NCBI RefSeq assembly: GCF_002310375.3
Contig: NZ_CP023315.3
Coordinates: 310,001 to 374,000, forward strand
Origin: Caulobacter vibrioides
GTDB lineage: Bacteria > Pseudomonadota > Alphaproteobacteria > Caulobacterales > Caulobacteraceae
Reading direction: 5' to 3'
DNA length: 64,000 nucleotides
Shown here: piece after piece, positions 20,038-30,935 of the stretch
Numbering within the stretch: position 1 is the first letter of the stretch
Layout of the letters: each line of letters begins with the position of its first letter
Translations under genes and position numbers: made by a program
Notes under the pieces: model-generated
What the model was told of the DNA's origin: nothing
The model's input: only the letters and a program-made list of their open reading frames with translations
Databases searched by the model: none

Positions 20038-21867
20038 TTATCGCGCGAGTTCGCGGGCGATCGGGTAGAGCAGGTGTTGATCGTCGTAGAACGGCGTGCG
20101 CCTGTAGAACCAGGCCAGCCGCGCGGCCGGATCGGCGGCGAACTTCGGCTCGGCCGCCAGCTTGGCCTCGAACTCGGCCTTCAGCGCCGGGTCCGCCGCC
20201 ATCATCTTTTCGGCCAGGGGCGCGATCGCGTAGGGCTCGATGTATTCGACCCGGCTCAGCACCTCGGGAACCATGCCCCAGGCGAAGAGGCTTTCGCTGG
20301 ACTGCGGCTCGAGCAGCAGCACGACCAGATCGCCGAGCGGCTGGTCGGTGGGCACGCGCACCGAGCCCTTCGGGAAGGTCCAGTCGCGGGCCTCGGTCGT
20401 CACCTTTTCCACGCTGATCTGCACGTGGCCTTCATTGGCGCGCGGGGCGATTTTGGGCTCGACCAGACGGATCATCTCGACCTTGAGCGTCTTGTCGGCG
20501 GGCAGGGTCTCCAGCGCGACGCCGTGCAACTTCAGGCGCTCGATGATGTCGGCGCGGTGGCTGGGCACATAGTAGGCGGTCGGGCGCTTGAGGGTCAGCG
20601 AGGGCTTGGAGCCATAGAACGGGACGTTCCAGATCTCCGGATCGGCCTCGCCCAGCCAGCGCACTTCCTTCCGGCCCGAGGCGAGGCTGTCGTAGTGCTC
20701 GTAACGGATGCCCTTGAAGGCGCGCGTGTAGGCGGGCTTGGGATCGGCGACGAAGTTGGCCGGGATCTCGGCGGGGCGCAGGGCGCTGTCGGTGGCGATC
20801 GCTTGCCGCAGATCCCCGCCCTTCTCGGCCAGTAGTTTCAGGGCGGTCTCGATGAACACATAGGTCCCCAGCACCCGCTGGGCGTGCGGCTTGAGGCTAT
20901 GGTTCTCGATCAGGATGGTCGGCACGTGGGCCGCCGCGCCCCAGCCGTTCGAGAAGCGCTCGCCCAGGCCCCCATCCGAGAAGCCGGCCTTGGGATTGTG
21001 TTCGTCGATCCCGAACACCAGCTCGCCGGGGATATGGCCCTGCGCCTCCAGGCTCTGGTTCATGGCGGGCTTCAGCACCGCGTCCAACCATTTGGCGATG
21101 GCGGGCGAGCGGTTCCAGACGCCGTTCTCGCCATTGAAGCCGTAGGTGACGTCGTACTGGTAGTCCATGCCGTCGGTCACGTGGACATCGACATAGAGAT
21201 CGGCCTTGTACTTGGCCTGCAGGCGCTTCAGCGCCCGCATCTCCGGCTGGTCCAGCTTCATGAAGTCGCGGTTGAGGTTCTGGTTGGTCGCGGTGTTGCG
21301 CCAGCCCTGGATGCGCGGCCCGCGCTGGTTAGGGCGAGAGTAGAGCCCCGATCGCTCGTGGCCATCGACCGACAGGATCGGGATCAGCACGAGATTGACC
21401 TTGTCGAGCAGGCCGTCCTTGCCGTGGAACGCCATGTCCCGCAGCAGCATCATGCCGGCGTCCTTGCCGTCGATCTCGCCAGGGTGGATGCCCGCCTGGA
21501 CCAGCAGCAGCGGCTTCTTGGGATCCAGCCGGTCACCGTCCTTGGAGGCGATGACGGCGAAGATCTCGCGGCCTTGCGGCGAGACGCCGAAGTCCTCGAG
21601 CCGGATCAGAGGGCTGGCCTTGTCCAGCTTCTGGAACCAGGCGCGGGTGTCGGCGTAGGTCGGCGAGAAATTGTGCTCGGCGTCGGCCTCGAACGGCGTC
21701 ACCCACGGATCGGCCTTGTCACGGATCAACGCCTGGCTGGCGCCTTGCCACGGCGGGGCCGGCGGCAGGAAGGGCTGGTCCCAGGGGGCTTTGGGTGTGA
21801 CGGTCTGGGCCATGACGGGGGCTCCCAAGACAAACAGGGCGGTGGCGAGAAGGGCGGTCGTACGCAT
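20038..21867 (-). CDS. Exported M14 family zinc carboxypeptidase
   Basis: From the ATG at 21867 the protein has 609 residues and starts with a Sec signal peptide (MRTTALLATALFVLGAPVMA, cleavage after AQ). The M14 zinc site is visible: QAGIHPGEIDGKDAG supplies His and Glu near residues 105-115, and VDVHVTDG gives the second His near residue 200. The candidate catalytic Glu is in TILIENHSLK. The last 250 residues are a further domain without a known name to me. It probably trims peptides in the periplasm. A start 14 codons upstream would bury the signal peptide. Confidence 0.88.
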   Translation of the reverse strand: MRTTALLATALFVLGAPVMAQTVTPKAPWDQPFLPPAPPWQGASQALIRDKADPWVTPFEADAEHNFSPTYADTRAWFQKLDKASPLIRLEDFGVSPQGREIFAVIASKDGDRLDPKKPLLLVQAGIHPGEIDGKDAGMMLLRDMAFHGKDGLLDKVNLVLIPILSVDGHERSGLYSRPNQRGPRIQGWRNTATNQNLNRDFMKLDQPEMRALKRLQAKYKADLYVDVHVTDGMDYQYDVTYGFNGENGVWNRSPAIAKWLDAVLKPAMNQSLEAQGHIPGELVFGIDEHNPKAGFSDGGLGERFSNGWGAAAHVPTILIENHSLKPHAQRVLGTYVFIETALKLLAEKGGDLRQAIATDSALRPAEIPANFVADPKPAYTRAFKGIRYEHYDSLASGRKEVRWLGEADPEIWNVPFYGSKPSLTLKRPTAYYVPSHRADIIERLKLHGVALETLPADKTLKVEMIRLVEPKIAPRANEGHVQISVEKVTTEARDWTFPKGSVRVPTDQPLGDLVVLLLEPQSSESLFAWGMVPEVLSRVEYIEPYAIAPLAEKMMAADPALKAEFEAKLAAEPKFAADPAARLAWFYRRTPFYDDQHLLYPIARELAR

Positions 21868-21909
21868 AGGGCGAAGTCCTCGCGCCTCCTGCGTCCGATG
21901 ACAACCCAC

Positions 21910-22521
21910 TTAGCCGCCGATCAGCGACCAGCCGCCTCGACTGACCAGCGCCTCGGCCGAGCGCAAGATCTGCCAGCCCTGATACGCCAGCAGGATCGCC
22001 AGGGCGATCGGCGAGATCCAGCGCCCCGGCGTCACAGCCGCTACGAGGGTCAAGATCGTAAACAGGGTCGTGCCTGCCCAGAACACAGGGCCAAGGTTTA
22101 GCCGGCCGATCTCGCCATTGATGTTCACCAGACCCAGAAACACCAGGACGATCAGAAGGTTGGCCGCCAGGACGCTGAGCAGAACAAGCTTCCGGTGCGC
22201 CCAGAAATGGTCGTCCAGGCTCTCGCCGGCCTTCAGCTCCCGCGGAAAGACCTGGGTGGCGGCCACATAGAAGGTGCTGGCCACCACAAGGCCCAGGATC
22301 AGCAGGGCGTAGTTGTAGGGCGCAGGTCGGAAGATCACCCAGGCCTGGTTCCAGAAGCTGGCGATGTCGATCGCCACGAACAGCGCCAGCATCGGGGTCA
22401 GCAGGCCGAACTTGACCTGCCGGCGACCGTCCAGCAATCGCGCAAAGCCGCCCACCAGTTCGGCGACCGAGAAGCCCAGCAGGAGGCCATAGAAGCTGAA
22501 GAAGAACTCAAACGCGTCCAT
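21910..22521 (-). CDS. Hypothetical multi-pass membrane protein
   Basis: Not recognised. The protein has 203 residues and about six hydrophobic segments, starting MDAFEFFFSFYGLLLGFSVA and ending with a short glycine-rich tail. A conserved-looking polar loop (FPRELKAGESLDDHFWAHRK) sits near residues 92-111. It lies between the UbiD gene and the peptidase gene on the same strand, with short gaps on both sides, so it may be co-transcribed, but no function follows from that. Confidence 0.7.
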   Translation of the reverse strand: MDAFEFFFSFYGLLLGFSVAELVGGFARLLDGRRQVKFGLLTPMLALFVAIDIASFWNQAWVIFRPAPYNYALLILGLVVASTFYVAATQVFPRELKAGESLDDHFWAHRKLVLLSVLAANLLIVLVFLGLVNINGEIGRLNLGPVFWAGTTLFTILTLVAAVTPGRWISPIALAILLAYQGWQILRSAEALVSRGGWSLIGG

Positions 22522-22546
22522 GATGGCCCCCGACCGACCGCTTCAA

Positions 22547-24076
22547 TCACTTCCAGATCGGCTTGCCGTCACCCGGCAGGCCCAGCCGGCCCCACATGTC
22601 GCTGACCTTGTCGACCACGGCCTGGTCCATGCGGATTTCCTCGCCCCATTCGCGCTTGGTCTCGGGCGGCCACTTGTCGGTGGCGTCGAGGCCGATCTTG
22701 GAGCCTAGGCCGCTCTCAGGCGAGGCGAAGTCGAGATAGTCGATCGGGGTGTGCTCGATCACCGTGATGTCCCGCGCCGGGTCCATCTTGGTGCTGATCG
22801 CCCACATCACGTCCTTCCAGTCGCGGGCGTTGATGTCGTGGTCCACGACGATCACCCACTTGGTGTACATGAACTGGCGCAGATAGCTCCACACGCCCAG
22901 CATCACGCGCTTGGCGTGGCCGGGATAGGCCTTCTTCATCGAGACCACGGCGATGCGGTAGCTGCAGCCTTCCGGCGGCAGCCAGAAGTCAACGATCTCG
23001 GGGAACTGCTGGCGCAGAAGCGGGATGAACACCTCGTTCAGCGCCTCGCCCAGCACCGAGGGCTCGTCCGGCGGCCGGCCGGTGAAGGTGGTCAGGTAGA
23101 TCGGGTCCTTCCTCATGGTGATCGCGCTCACCTGGAAGACCGGGAACTTCTCGACGCTGTTGTAGTAGCCGGTGTGGTCGCCGTAGGGGCCCTCGTCGGC
23201 GTACTCGTCCAGCAGGACGTGGCCCTCGATGACGATCTCGGCGTGGGCCGGCACCATCAGCGGCACGGTTTTGGCCGGGACGAGATCGACCTTGGCCCCG
23301 CGCAGCAGGCCGGCGAACTGATATTCTGACAGGGTGTCGGGCACCGGCGTCACGGCCGCCAGGATGGTGCCCGGATCCGCGCCCAGCACGGCGCAGGCGG
23401 GCAGGGGCTCCTTGGAGCCGGCCTTCTTGTGGCGGGCATAGTGCTGGGCGCCGCCGCGATGGGCCAGCCAGCGCATGATGCACTTGTCCTTCGACAGGAC
23501 CTGCATGCGGTAGATGCCGAGGTTGAAGTCGTCCTCGCGGTCCTTGCTGGGGCCCTTGGTCACGACCAGCGGCCAGGTGATCAGCGGCGCGGGCTCGCCG
23601 GGCCAGCAGGTCTGGACGGGCAGCTTGGAGAGATCGATCTGGTCGCCGGTCAGGACAATCTCCTGCACGGGCGCCTTCTTCACCGTCCCGGGACGCATGC
23701 TCATGACCGTCTTGGCCAGCGGCAGCATGTCGAGGGCGTCCTTGAGGCCCTTGGGCGGCTGGGGCTGGCGCAGGAAGGCCAGCAGTTCGCCGACCTCGCG
23801 CAGCTCACCGGCCGTCTCGCGCGGCTCGCCGCCCAGGGTGACACCCATCGCCACGCGCTTGACCGTGCCGAACAGGTTGGCGAGCGCCGGCATCTCCGAA
23901 CGGGAGCCATCGGGCAGCAGCACGTGCTCGAACAGCACCGCAGGTCCGCCGGTCGCCAGGAGGCGCGTCTGGATCTCGGTCATTTCGAGTACGCTCGAGA
24001 CCGGCTCCTTGACGCGCACCAGCTCGCCCTTGGCCTCCAGGACCTCGATGAATTCGCGCAGGCTGCGATAAGCCAT
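22547..24076 (-). CDS. ubiD: UbiD family decarboxylase
   Basis: UbiD enzymes are prenylated-FMN-dependent (de)carboxylases; the classic member decarboxylates 4-hydroxy-3-polyprenylbenzoate in ubiquinone biosynthesis. This protein has 509 residues with UbiD landmarks: an N-terminal [20 protein letters not shown], a central [22 protein letters not shown] region, [20 protein letters not shown] with the catalytic acid region near residue 285, and [18 protein letters not shown]. That it is the ubiquinone enzyme is the likely reading; paralogues acting on aromatics exist. No ubiX partner is nearby. Confidence 0.88.
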   Translation of the reverse strand: MAYRSLREFIEVLEAKGELVRVKEPVSSVLEMTEIQTRLLATGGPAVLFEHVLLPDGSRSEMPALANLFGTVKRVAMGVTLGGEPRETAGELREVGELLAFLRQPQPPKGLKDALDMLPLAKTVMSMRPGTVKKAPVQEIVLTGDQIDLSKLPVQTCWPGEPAPLITWPLVVTKGPSKDREDDFNLGIYRMQVLSKDKCIMRWLAHRGGAQHYARHKKAGSKEPLPACAVLGADPGTILAAVTPVPDTLSEYQFAGLLRGAKVDLVPAKTVPLMVPAHAEIVIEGHVLLDEYADEGPYGDHTGYYNSVEKFPVFQVSAITMRKDPIYLTTFTGRPPDEPSVLGEALNEVFIPLLRQQFPEIVDFWLPPEGCSYRIAVVSMKKAYPGHAKRVMLGVWSYLRQFMYTKWVIVVDHDINARDWKDVMWAISTKMDPARDITVIEHTPIDYLDFASPESGLGSKIGLDATDKWPPETKREWGEEIRMDQAVVDKVSDMWGRLGLPGDGKPIWK

Positions 24077-24124
24077 GAGATGCTCCTTACGAGCGGCGGA
24101 ACCTAGCCGAATTCGCGCCGAAGG

Positions 24125-25153
24125 CTACGGCCTACCCCCAAGCGCCGCGATCAGGATCTCCCGGACGCGCGCGAGGTGTTCGGGCGTCATCTCGCCCAGC
24201 GAGCCGCGGCGTTCGGGCGGGATATGGGCGACGGGGTCGCCGTGGACCTGGAAGACGTAGTGGTCGAAGACCTCTCGCCAGATCCGGCGTTCCTCGGCCG
24301 AAAGCTCCCGCAACGCGGCGAGGGCATGGAGCAGCGCTTCCAGCGGGCGGCCCATCACGGCGCGGGGTTCGTTCCACCAGTAGTTCACCAGGACCGTGAA
24401 GCGGTCGAGCGACTCCACATTGTGGAACCAGAAATACGGAATGTAGATCGCATCCCCCGGCTCCAGCTCAGCCGACTGAGCGCTGGCCCAGGCGTCCTCG
24501 AACCTTGGAAAGCGAGCCAGGTCGGGCTTGGCGATATCCACCAGGCTGACCGGAGGCCCGGCCGGTGTGAACTCCAGCGGGCCCAGATACAGGTTCTTCA
24601 ATTGCTCTGGCGGGAACAGGGTGAAGCGCCGGCGCCCCGCCACCGCGCAGGCTATGTTGTAGTTCATGTCGAAATGCGTGGCGGTGACGATCGCATTGCC
24701 CAGCCAGATGCGCGGCGCGGCCAGCGCGTCCTCGAGCAAGGGCTGCGGATTGTCCGGCGCGAAGCCGGGCAAGGCGCCTTCGGTAGGAATGGACTGCACG
24801 GCCAAGGCCGGCGGTTGGGGCGAGCTTCGAAACGCCAGGAGGCCCTTCAACGCCTCGATCAGGCGCGTGGGCTGGCGACGAAAGTTCAGGCCGTCCATGG
24901 CCTCGGTGTAGAAAAAGCGGCCGCCAATCTCCGGCCCGCCGGTCAGGATGGTGACGGGCTTGCCGGCGTCCATCCGCGCCAGGTACTCGGCGATCGCTTC
25001 ATCCGAGGTCTTCGCGGCGAGCACGGCGGGCCAGTCGGCGATCAGACCCTTCAGCACAGCCGGCTGGTTGGCGGGCATGATCTCGTCGCGGAAGATCTCG
25101 CGGGTGACGTCCCGCCATTCCTTCACGCGGAACGGGGCGAGGGGCGCGCTCAT
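24125..25153 (-). CDS. Cupin-like/JmjC-type dioxygenase
   Basis: Protein of 342 residues of the cupin_8/JmjC-like 2-oxoglutarate-dependent dioxygenase family. The iron-binding facial triad is visible as ATHFDMNYN (HxD, about residue 163) and IPYFWFHNVES (distal His, about 245). Flanking features IPANQPAVLKGLIADWPA and AGRRRFTLFPPEQLKNLYLG are typical. Substrates of bacterial members are mostly unknown; protein or small-molecule hydroxylation is inferred. Its stop is 48 bases upstream of the ubiD start on the same strand, and its own ATG lies next to the proB stop. Confidence 0.85.
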   Translation of the reverse strand: MSAPLAPFRVKEWRDVTREIFRDEIMPANQPAVLKGLIADWPAVLAAKTSDEAIAEYLARMDAGKPVTILTGGPEIGGRFFYTEAMDGLNFRRQPTRLIEALKGLLAFRSSPQPPALAVQSIPTEGALPGFAPDNPQPLLEDALAAPRIWLGNAIVTATHFDMNYNIACAVAGRRRFTLFPPEQLKNLYLGPLEFTPAGPPVSLVDIAKPDLARFPRFEDAWASAQSAELEPGDAIYIPYFWFHNVESLDRFTVLVNYWWNEPRAVMGRPLEALLHALAALRELSAEERRIWREVFDHYVFQVHGDPVAHIPPERRGSLGEMTPEHLARVREILIAALGGRP

Positions 25154-25154
25154 C

Positions 25155-27481
<2,327 letters not shown>

Positions 27482-27557
27482 TTAAAACACACAGTGCGAC
27501 AAAGTGTCTTGGCAGCAAAAACCGCCGTTTCTTCTACGGCGGAGCAGGAGGCTGACC

Positions 27558-28517
27558 TTGGCGAGTGAAGAAGAGGGCATGGTGTTGCTGGCGAGGGATC
27601 TGCGCGATCTGTCGACGCAGGAACTCCACCGCAAGTATAGCGCCGAGGCTTCGACGCACCGCAACATCTTGATGGCCCGGGGCACGGGCGTCGCGCCGCA
27701 GTGGCGCGACTTCAAGGTCTTTATGGAGGAAGTGGGCCCCAAGCCGTCCGCTGATCATAGCCTCGTGCTGCTCAATCGCTACGAGCGCACCTACGGCCCA
27801 GGCCGCGCCCGCTGGATGACCGCCGAGGAGCAAGCCGCGCACGAAGCCGAGTTTGATCGGCTGCGCGCCGAGCAGATGCGCGAAGAGCAACTTCTCCTGC
27901 ACAAGGCCGCCGCCACCAAGCGCGCCAGCACCCCGGGCGCGCCGTCGTTCGGCCAATGGACGCCGATGGGCGGCAAGCTGGTCACCTATCCCGATGTGGC
28001 CAAGAAGCTGGCGATTCCGGTCAACGCCCTGTCCAAGACCATGCCGCCGGGGGCGAGCGCCGACGACCTGGTCAAGCGCGCTGCGACCTCCGCCGACCTG
28101 ATCAACGAGAACGCCACCTGGCTGCCGCCGGACCCGGTTCGCAAGGCCGGCTTCTTCGAAGCCTATCGCATCTGGCACCTGCAGGTTCAGCCGCAGTTCG
28201 GCCGCGCCGCGACGCCGACGTTCCTGTTCCTCTACATCGCCCTTCCGGTCATGAAGCAGTGCCGCGACGAGCTGATGGATCTCGACCTGTGGAACCCCCT
28301 GGGCCAGCGGGCTCTGAATGCGCGCGACAATCACCCGGCTTGGAAGAAGTACACCGAGTTCATGCCGCGCGCTCAGGTGGCGATGATGGAGATTCCCATC
28401 TACGCGACCTATTCGCTGCTCAGCGACCTGGACGCCCTGTGCGAGCGGATCGTCACCGCCGAGAAGCGCTTCCGCGAAGGCCCGCAGAAGGTGATCCACA
28501 CCCACCGCGCGGCCTAA
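27558..28517 (+). CDS. Conserved-looking protein of unknown function
   Basis: Not recognised. I chose TTG at 27558 because a strong AGGAGG lies 6 bases upstream (27546-27551); no ATG is equally well placed, and a start at 27504 has no ribosome site. The product has 319 residues, is soluble, and is rich in charged helices (about 80-125). A segment LVTYPDVAKKLAIPVNALSK near residue 140 could be a helix-turn-helix, but that is weak. No signal peptide or membrane segment is seen. It is divergent from obg and has strong coding character (high GC3). Confidence 0.75.
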   Translation: MASEEEGMVLLARDLRDLSTQELHRKYSAEASTHRNILMARGTGVAPQWRDFKVFMEEVGPKPSADHSLVLLNRYERTYGPGRARWMTAEEQAAHEAEFDRLRAEQMREEQLLLHKAAATKRASTPGAPSFGQWTPMGGKLVTYPDVAKKLAIPVNALSKTMPPGASADDLVKRAATSADLINENATWLPPDPVRKAGFFEAYRIWHLQVQPQFGRAATPTFLFLYIALPVMKQCRDELMDLDLWNPLGQRALNARDNHPAWKKYTEFMPRAQVAMMEIPIYATYSLLSDLDALCERIVTAEKRFREGPQKVIHTHRAA

Positions 28518-28526
28518 GGCCCAACT

Positions 28527-29060
28527 CTAGGCCAACCACACCATCATCCGCGTCGCCGCCGGTTCGCCGCGCGCGATCGACGGCTTGTGCTCGACGACGC
28601 CGGTATAGAGAAAGCCGGCCTTGATCAACACGCGCCCAGAGGGCTCGTTGTCGGCGAAATGACCTGCCGTGACATAGCGCTTGCGCCAGGCCGAACGGGC
28701 CCAGTCCAGCGCCCCGCGCGTGGCCTCGGTCGCGTAGCCGCGCCCCCAATAAGGACGACCGATCCAGTAGCCGAGCTCAACGGGCCCATTTGGATTGGTG
28801 AACAGCCCCACGACTCCGATCAGTCCCTCGTCCGCCAGATCGATCGCGAAGGTGTTGTCGCGCGTGCGATCCTGCATCCCGCACCGCGCGACGAAATCCT
28901 CCGCGTGGGCGCGGGTGTAGGGCGAGGGCATGCGTGTGGTCATGCGCGCCACGTCATGATCGACGCAGAAGGCCGCCACGCGTTCGATGTCGGCTTTGGC
29001 GGGCTGTCGCAGCAAGAGGCGCCCGGTTTGGATGACGGGACTGTCTTCGATGACGCACAT
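28527..29060 (-). CDS. GNAT family N-acetyltransferase
   Basis: Protein of 177 residues of the RimJ/RimL-like GNAT group: IQTGRLLLRQPAKADIERVA at the N-terminus, IGVVGLFTNPNGPVELGYWI in the middle, and the acetyl-CoA loop RPYWGRGYATEATRGALDWA near residues 107-126. The start ATG follows GGGAGGCGCCG. The substrate could be a ribosomal protein N-terminus or a small amine; nothing in the sequence decides. It is convergent with the unknown gene at 27558 and downstream of the rpmA terminator. Confidence 0.88.
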   Translation of the reverse strand: MCVIEDSPVIQTGRLLLRQPAKADIERVAAFCVDHDVARMTTRMPSPYTRAHAEDFVARCGMQDRTRDNTFAIDLADEGLIGVVGLFTNPNGPVELGYWIGRPYWGRGYATEATRGALDWARSAWRKRYVTAGHFADNEPSGRVLIKAGFLYTGVVEHKPSIARGEPAATRMMVWLA

Positions 29061-29140
29061 CGGCGCCTCCCAGGTTTCTCCGGTCCTCTTTCATCCGGGA
29101 CCGTGACGCCGCCATGGCGCATTGTGTGACGGCGGCGAGA

Positions 29141-29181
29141 CAAAACAAAAGCGGGGAGCCCGGCGTTCCGGACTCCCCGCT
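29141..29181 (-). terminator. Rho-independent terminator after rplU-rpmA
   Basis: On the minus strand AGCGGGGAG pairs with CTCCCCGCT around a partly paired CCGG-rich loop, followed by TTTTGTTTTG. It lies 63 bases beyond the rpmA stop, and clearly separates that operon from the GNAT gene. Confidence 0.85.
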
Positions 29182-29243
29182 AGAGATCGTCTGTCCGGAT
29201 CGTCTTCTTGCGAAGCACGATCCGAAGAAACTCTGGTTCGTGC

Positions 29244-29513
29244 TTACTCGGCCGGCTGAGCGGCCGGGGTCACGGTCACGTAGGTGCGGTTGTGCTTCTT
29301 GGTCACGAAGCCCACCGCGCCCTGCACGAGCGCGAAGAGGGTGTGATCCTTACCGATGCCGACGTTCGTGCCCGGATAGAACTTGGTGCCGCGCTGACGC
29401 ACGAGGATGTTGCCGGCGAGAACCTTCTCGCCGCCGAACTTCTTCACGCCAAGGCGCTTCGACTCTGAGTCGCGACCGTTGCTGGACGAGCCGCCTGATT
29501 TCTTGTGAGCCAT
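29244..29513 (-). CDS. rpmA: 50S ribosomal protein L27
   Basis: L27 reaches the peptidyl-transferase centre of the 50S subunit with its N-terminal tail. The 89 residues begin [20 protein letters not shown] and contain [20 protein letters not shown] and the [19 protein letters not shown] block, all diagnostic. The C-terminus is a short AAQPAE tail. It follows rplU by 31 bases in the universal rplU-rpmA order and shares its promoter. Confidence 0.98.
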   Translation of the reverse strand: MAHKKSGGSSSNGRDSESKRLGVKKFGGEKVLAGNILVRQRGTKFYPGTNVGIGKDHTLFALVQGAVGFVTKKHNRTYVTVTPAAQPAE

Positions 29514-29544
29514 CTTGCTCTCCTACCTTTAGAAGGCGTCGCCC

Positions 29545-30060
29545 TTAGGCTTCGCCTTCCTCCGTGGTGGCGGCGGCCTTCTTAGGGGCGGCCTTCTTCT
29601 TCGGGGCGGCTTCGGCCTTGGCCGGAGCGGCCTCGACCGGGGTCGGGATCGTCGCCGGAACGGCGGCGTCGCCGAGGCCACGAGCGCGGGCGTTGAGGAT
29701 GACCTTCGGGGTCAGGTCGATCGAACCTTCCCACTTGGCTTCCTTACCAGCGCCAGCGACCGACGTGACGCGCACGACGGATTCGAACTGGCGGTGACCG
29801 CGGGTGCGGCGGTAGCCCTGACGGCGGATCTTCTTGAAGATCTTCACCTTCTCGCCCTTGCGGGTTTCGAGCAGGGTTCCGGAGACGACAGCGCCGTCAA
29901 CGGTGGGGGCGCCGACCGTCACGGCCTCGCCTTCGCCAAGCATCAGGACTTCACCGAAGGCCACGGCAGCGCCGGGTTCACCTTCGAGCTTTTCGACCAC
30001 CAGCAGGTCGCCGGCTTGAACCCGGTACTGCTTGCCGCCGGTTTTGATCACCGCGTACAT
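29545..30060 (-). CDS. rplU: 50S ribosomal protein L21
   Basis: L21 binds 23S rRNA in the 50S subunit. The canonical part (about residues 1-103) starts MYAVIKTGGKQYRVQAGDLL and includes KVKIFKKIRRQGYRRTRGHR. The protein then continues to 171 residues: a segment rich in ILNARARGLGDAAVPAT and a final Ala/Lys-rich tail (KAEAAPKKKAAPKKAA), an extension seen in some alphaproteobacterial L21 proteins. A promoter and a leader hairpin lie just upstream. Confidence 0.97.
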   Translation of the reverse strand: MYAVIKTGGKQYRVQAGDLLVVEKLEGEPGAAVAFGEVLMLGEGEAVTVGAPTVDGAVVSGTLLETRKGEKVKIFKKIRRQGYRRTRGHRQFESVVRVTSVAGAGKEAKWEGSIDLTPKVILNARARGLGDAAVPATIPTPVEAAPAKAEAAPKKKAAPKKAAATTEEGEA

Positions 30061-30100
30061 AGGTTAGCGCCTTAAAAACGTGCGTTCGCAAAATAGGGAA

Positions 30101-30125
30101 CGCCCGCTCGGAAACCCGGCGGGCG
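30101..30125 (-). promoter_or_regulatory. Leader hairpin in the rplU 5' UTR
   Basis: On the minus strand CGCCCGC and GCGGGCG form a perfect 7-base stem with an 11-base loop. It lies between the predicted transcription start and the rplU ATG (at 30060), so it would be in the mRNA leader. Ribosomal-protein leaders often serve autoregulation; whether this one does is not shown. Confidence 0.5.
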
Positions 30126-30137
30126 AAGAGGGCGCGA

Positions 30138-30165
30138 CTTATACAGCCCGAAGCTCGGGAGTCAA
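30138..30165 (-). promoter_or_regulatory. Predicted sigma-70-type promoter of rplU-rpmA
   Basis: Minus-strand TTGACT (-35) and TATAAG (-10) are separated by 16 bases, close to consensus. The predicted start falls about 70 bases before the rplU ATG. Confidence 0.65.
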
Positions 30166-30232
30166 CGGCGTAGCGGAGGATTCAGCCGAGGCCCGCGACG
30201 AAAGCGCACGAGAGGGCGGCAAGCCTCTGGCA

Positions 30233-30247
30233 TGTTACTTTATAACA
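30233..30247 (+). promoter_or_regulatory. Zur-like operator
   Basis: TGTTACTTTATAACA is a dyad with perfect 5-base arms TGTTA/TAACA, one base away from a TGTTATNNNATAACA arrangement expected for alphaproteobacterial Zur sites. It ends 16 bases before the GTG at 30264 and overlaps an AT-rich candidate -10 (CTATAT), a position suited to repression. The consensus is from memory and needs testing. Confidence 0.55.
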
Positions 30248-30263
30248 CGCTATATGCCCTCCT

Positions 30264-30893
30264 GTGACCTCGCCCTTCTTCGCCTCGATCGCCGTCACCG
30301 CCTTCGCGGTCGCCTTCCTGCACGCCGCGCTGCCGACCCATTGGCTGCCGTTCGTGCTGGTCGGGCGCGCGCAGAAATGGTCGACCGGCCGCACGCTCGG
30401 CGTGACCCTGCTAGCGGGCTTGGGCCACGTCGGCCTGACCATCGCCTTGGGTTTGGCCCTGGTGTTGGCGGGCATGGCCCTGCAGCCGTCTTTGGGCGGG
30501 CTTTTCCACTGGATCGTCGGCGGCCTGATGGTCGCTGTGGGCGTCTTCTATATCGCGCGCGGTCGGCACAACCACGCACTGCCGGAAGCCAGTCGCCGGA
30601 CTTACGCGTCCGATCGCGCGGCGATCGCGGCCCTGGTGACTCTGCTGACGCTGTCGCCGTGTGAGGCGTTCCTGCCCTACTATCTCGCGGGCATGGAGCA
30701 CGGCTGGGTCGCCTTTGTGGTGCTGAGCGCTGTTCTGATGGCCGCCACCGCCGCGGGCATGCTGATCTTCACCAGCCTCAGCCTGGCCGGCTTCAAGCGT
30801 CTGGGCCTGCAATGGGTCGAGCGCTACGAGGAGACCATCCTGGGCGTGGCCCTTGTGCTGGTCGGCCTGGCCGTCGCGTTCCTCAAGACGTAA
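30264..30893 (+). CDS. Multi-pass membrane protein, putative metal-related transporter
   Basis: Protein of 209 residues with about six hydrophobic segments. Polar residues in otherwise hydrophobic stretches stand out: FLHAALPTHWLPF near residue 18 and LSPCEAFLPYYLAGMEHGW near residue 130, plus ARGRHNHALPE in a loop. These could bind metal. The start is GTG with CCTCC-poor context, chosen because it lies just after the operator and gives an N-terminal helix. It is 42 bases upstream of the COG0523 GTPase and probably shares its zinc-responsive promoter. I cannot name a family with confidence. Confidence 0.75.
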   Translation: MTSPFFASIAVTAFAVAFLHAALPTHWLPFVLVGRAQKWSTGRTLGVTLLAGLGHVGLTIALGLALVLAGMALQPSLGGLFHWIVGGLMVAVGVFYIARGRHNHALPEASRRTYASDRAAIAALVTLLTLSPCEAFLPYYLAGMEHGWVAFVVLSAVLMAATAAGMLIFTSLSLAGFKRLGLQWVERYEETILGVALVLVGLAVAFLKT

Positions 30894-30935
30894 AGCCCGC
30901 TTTCGTTCGGCGGTCAGGGCGCCTAAATAGCGGCC

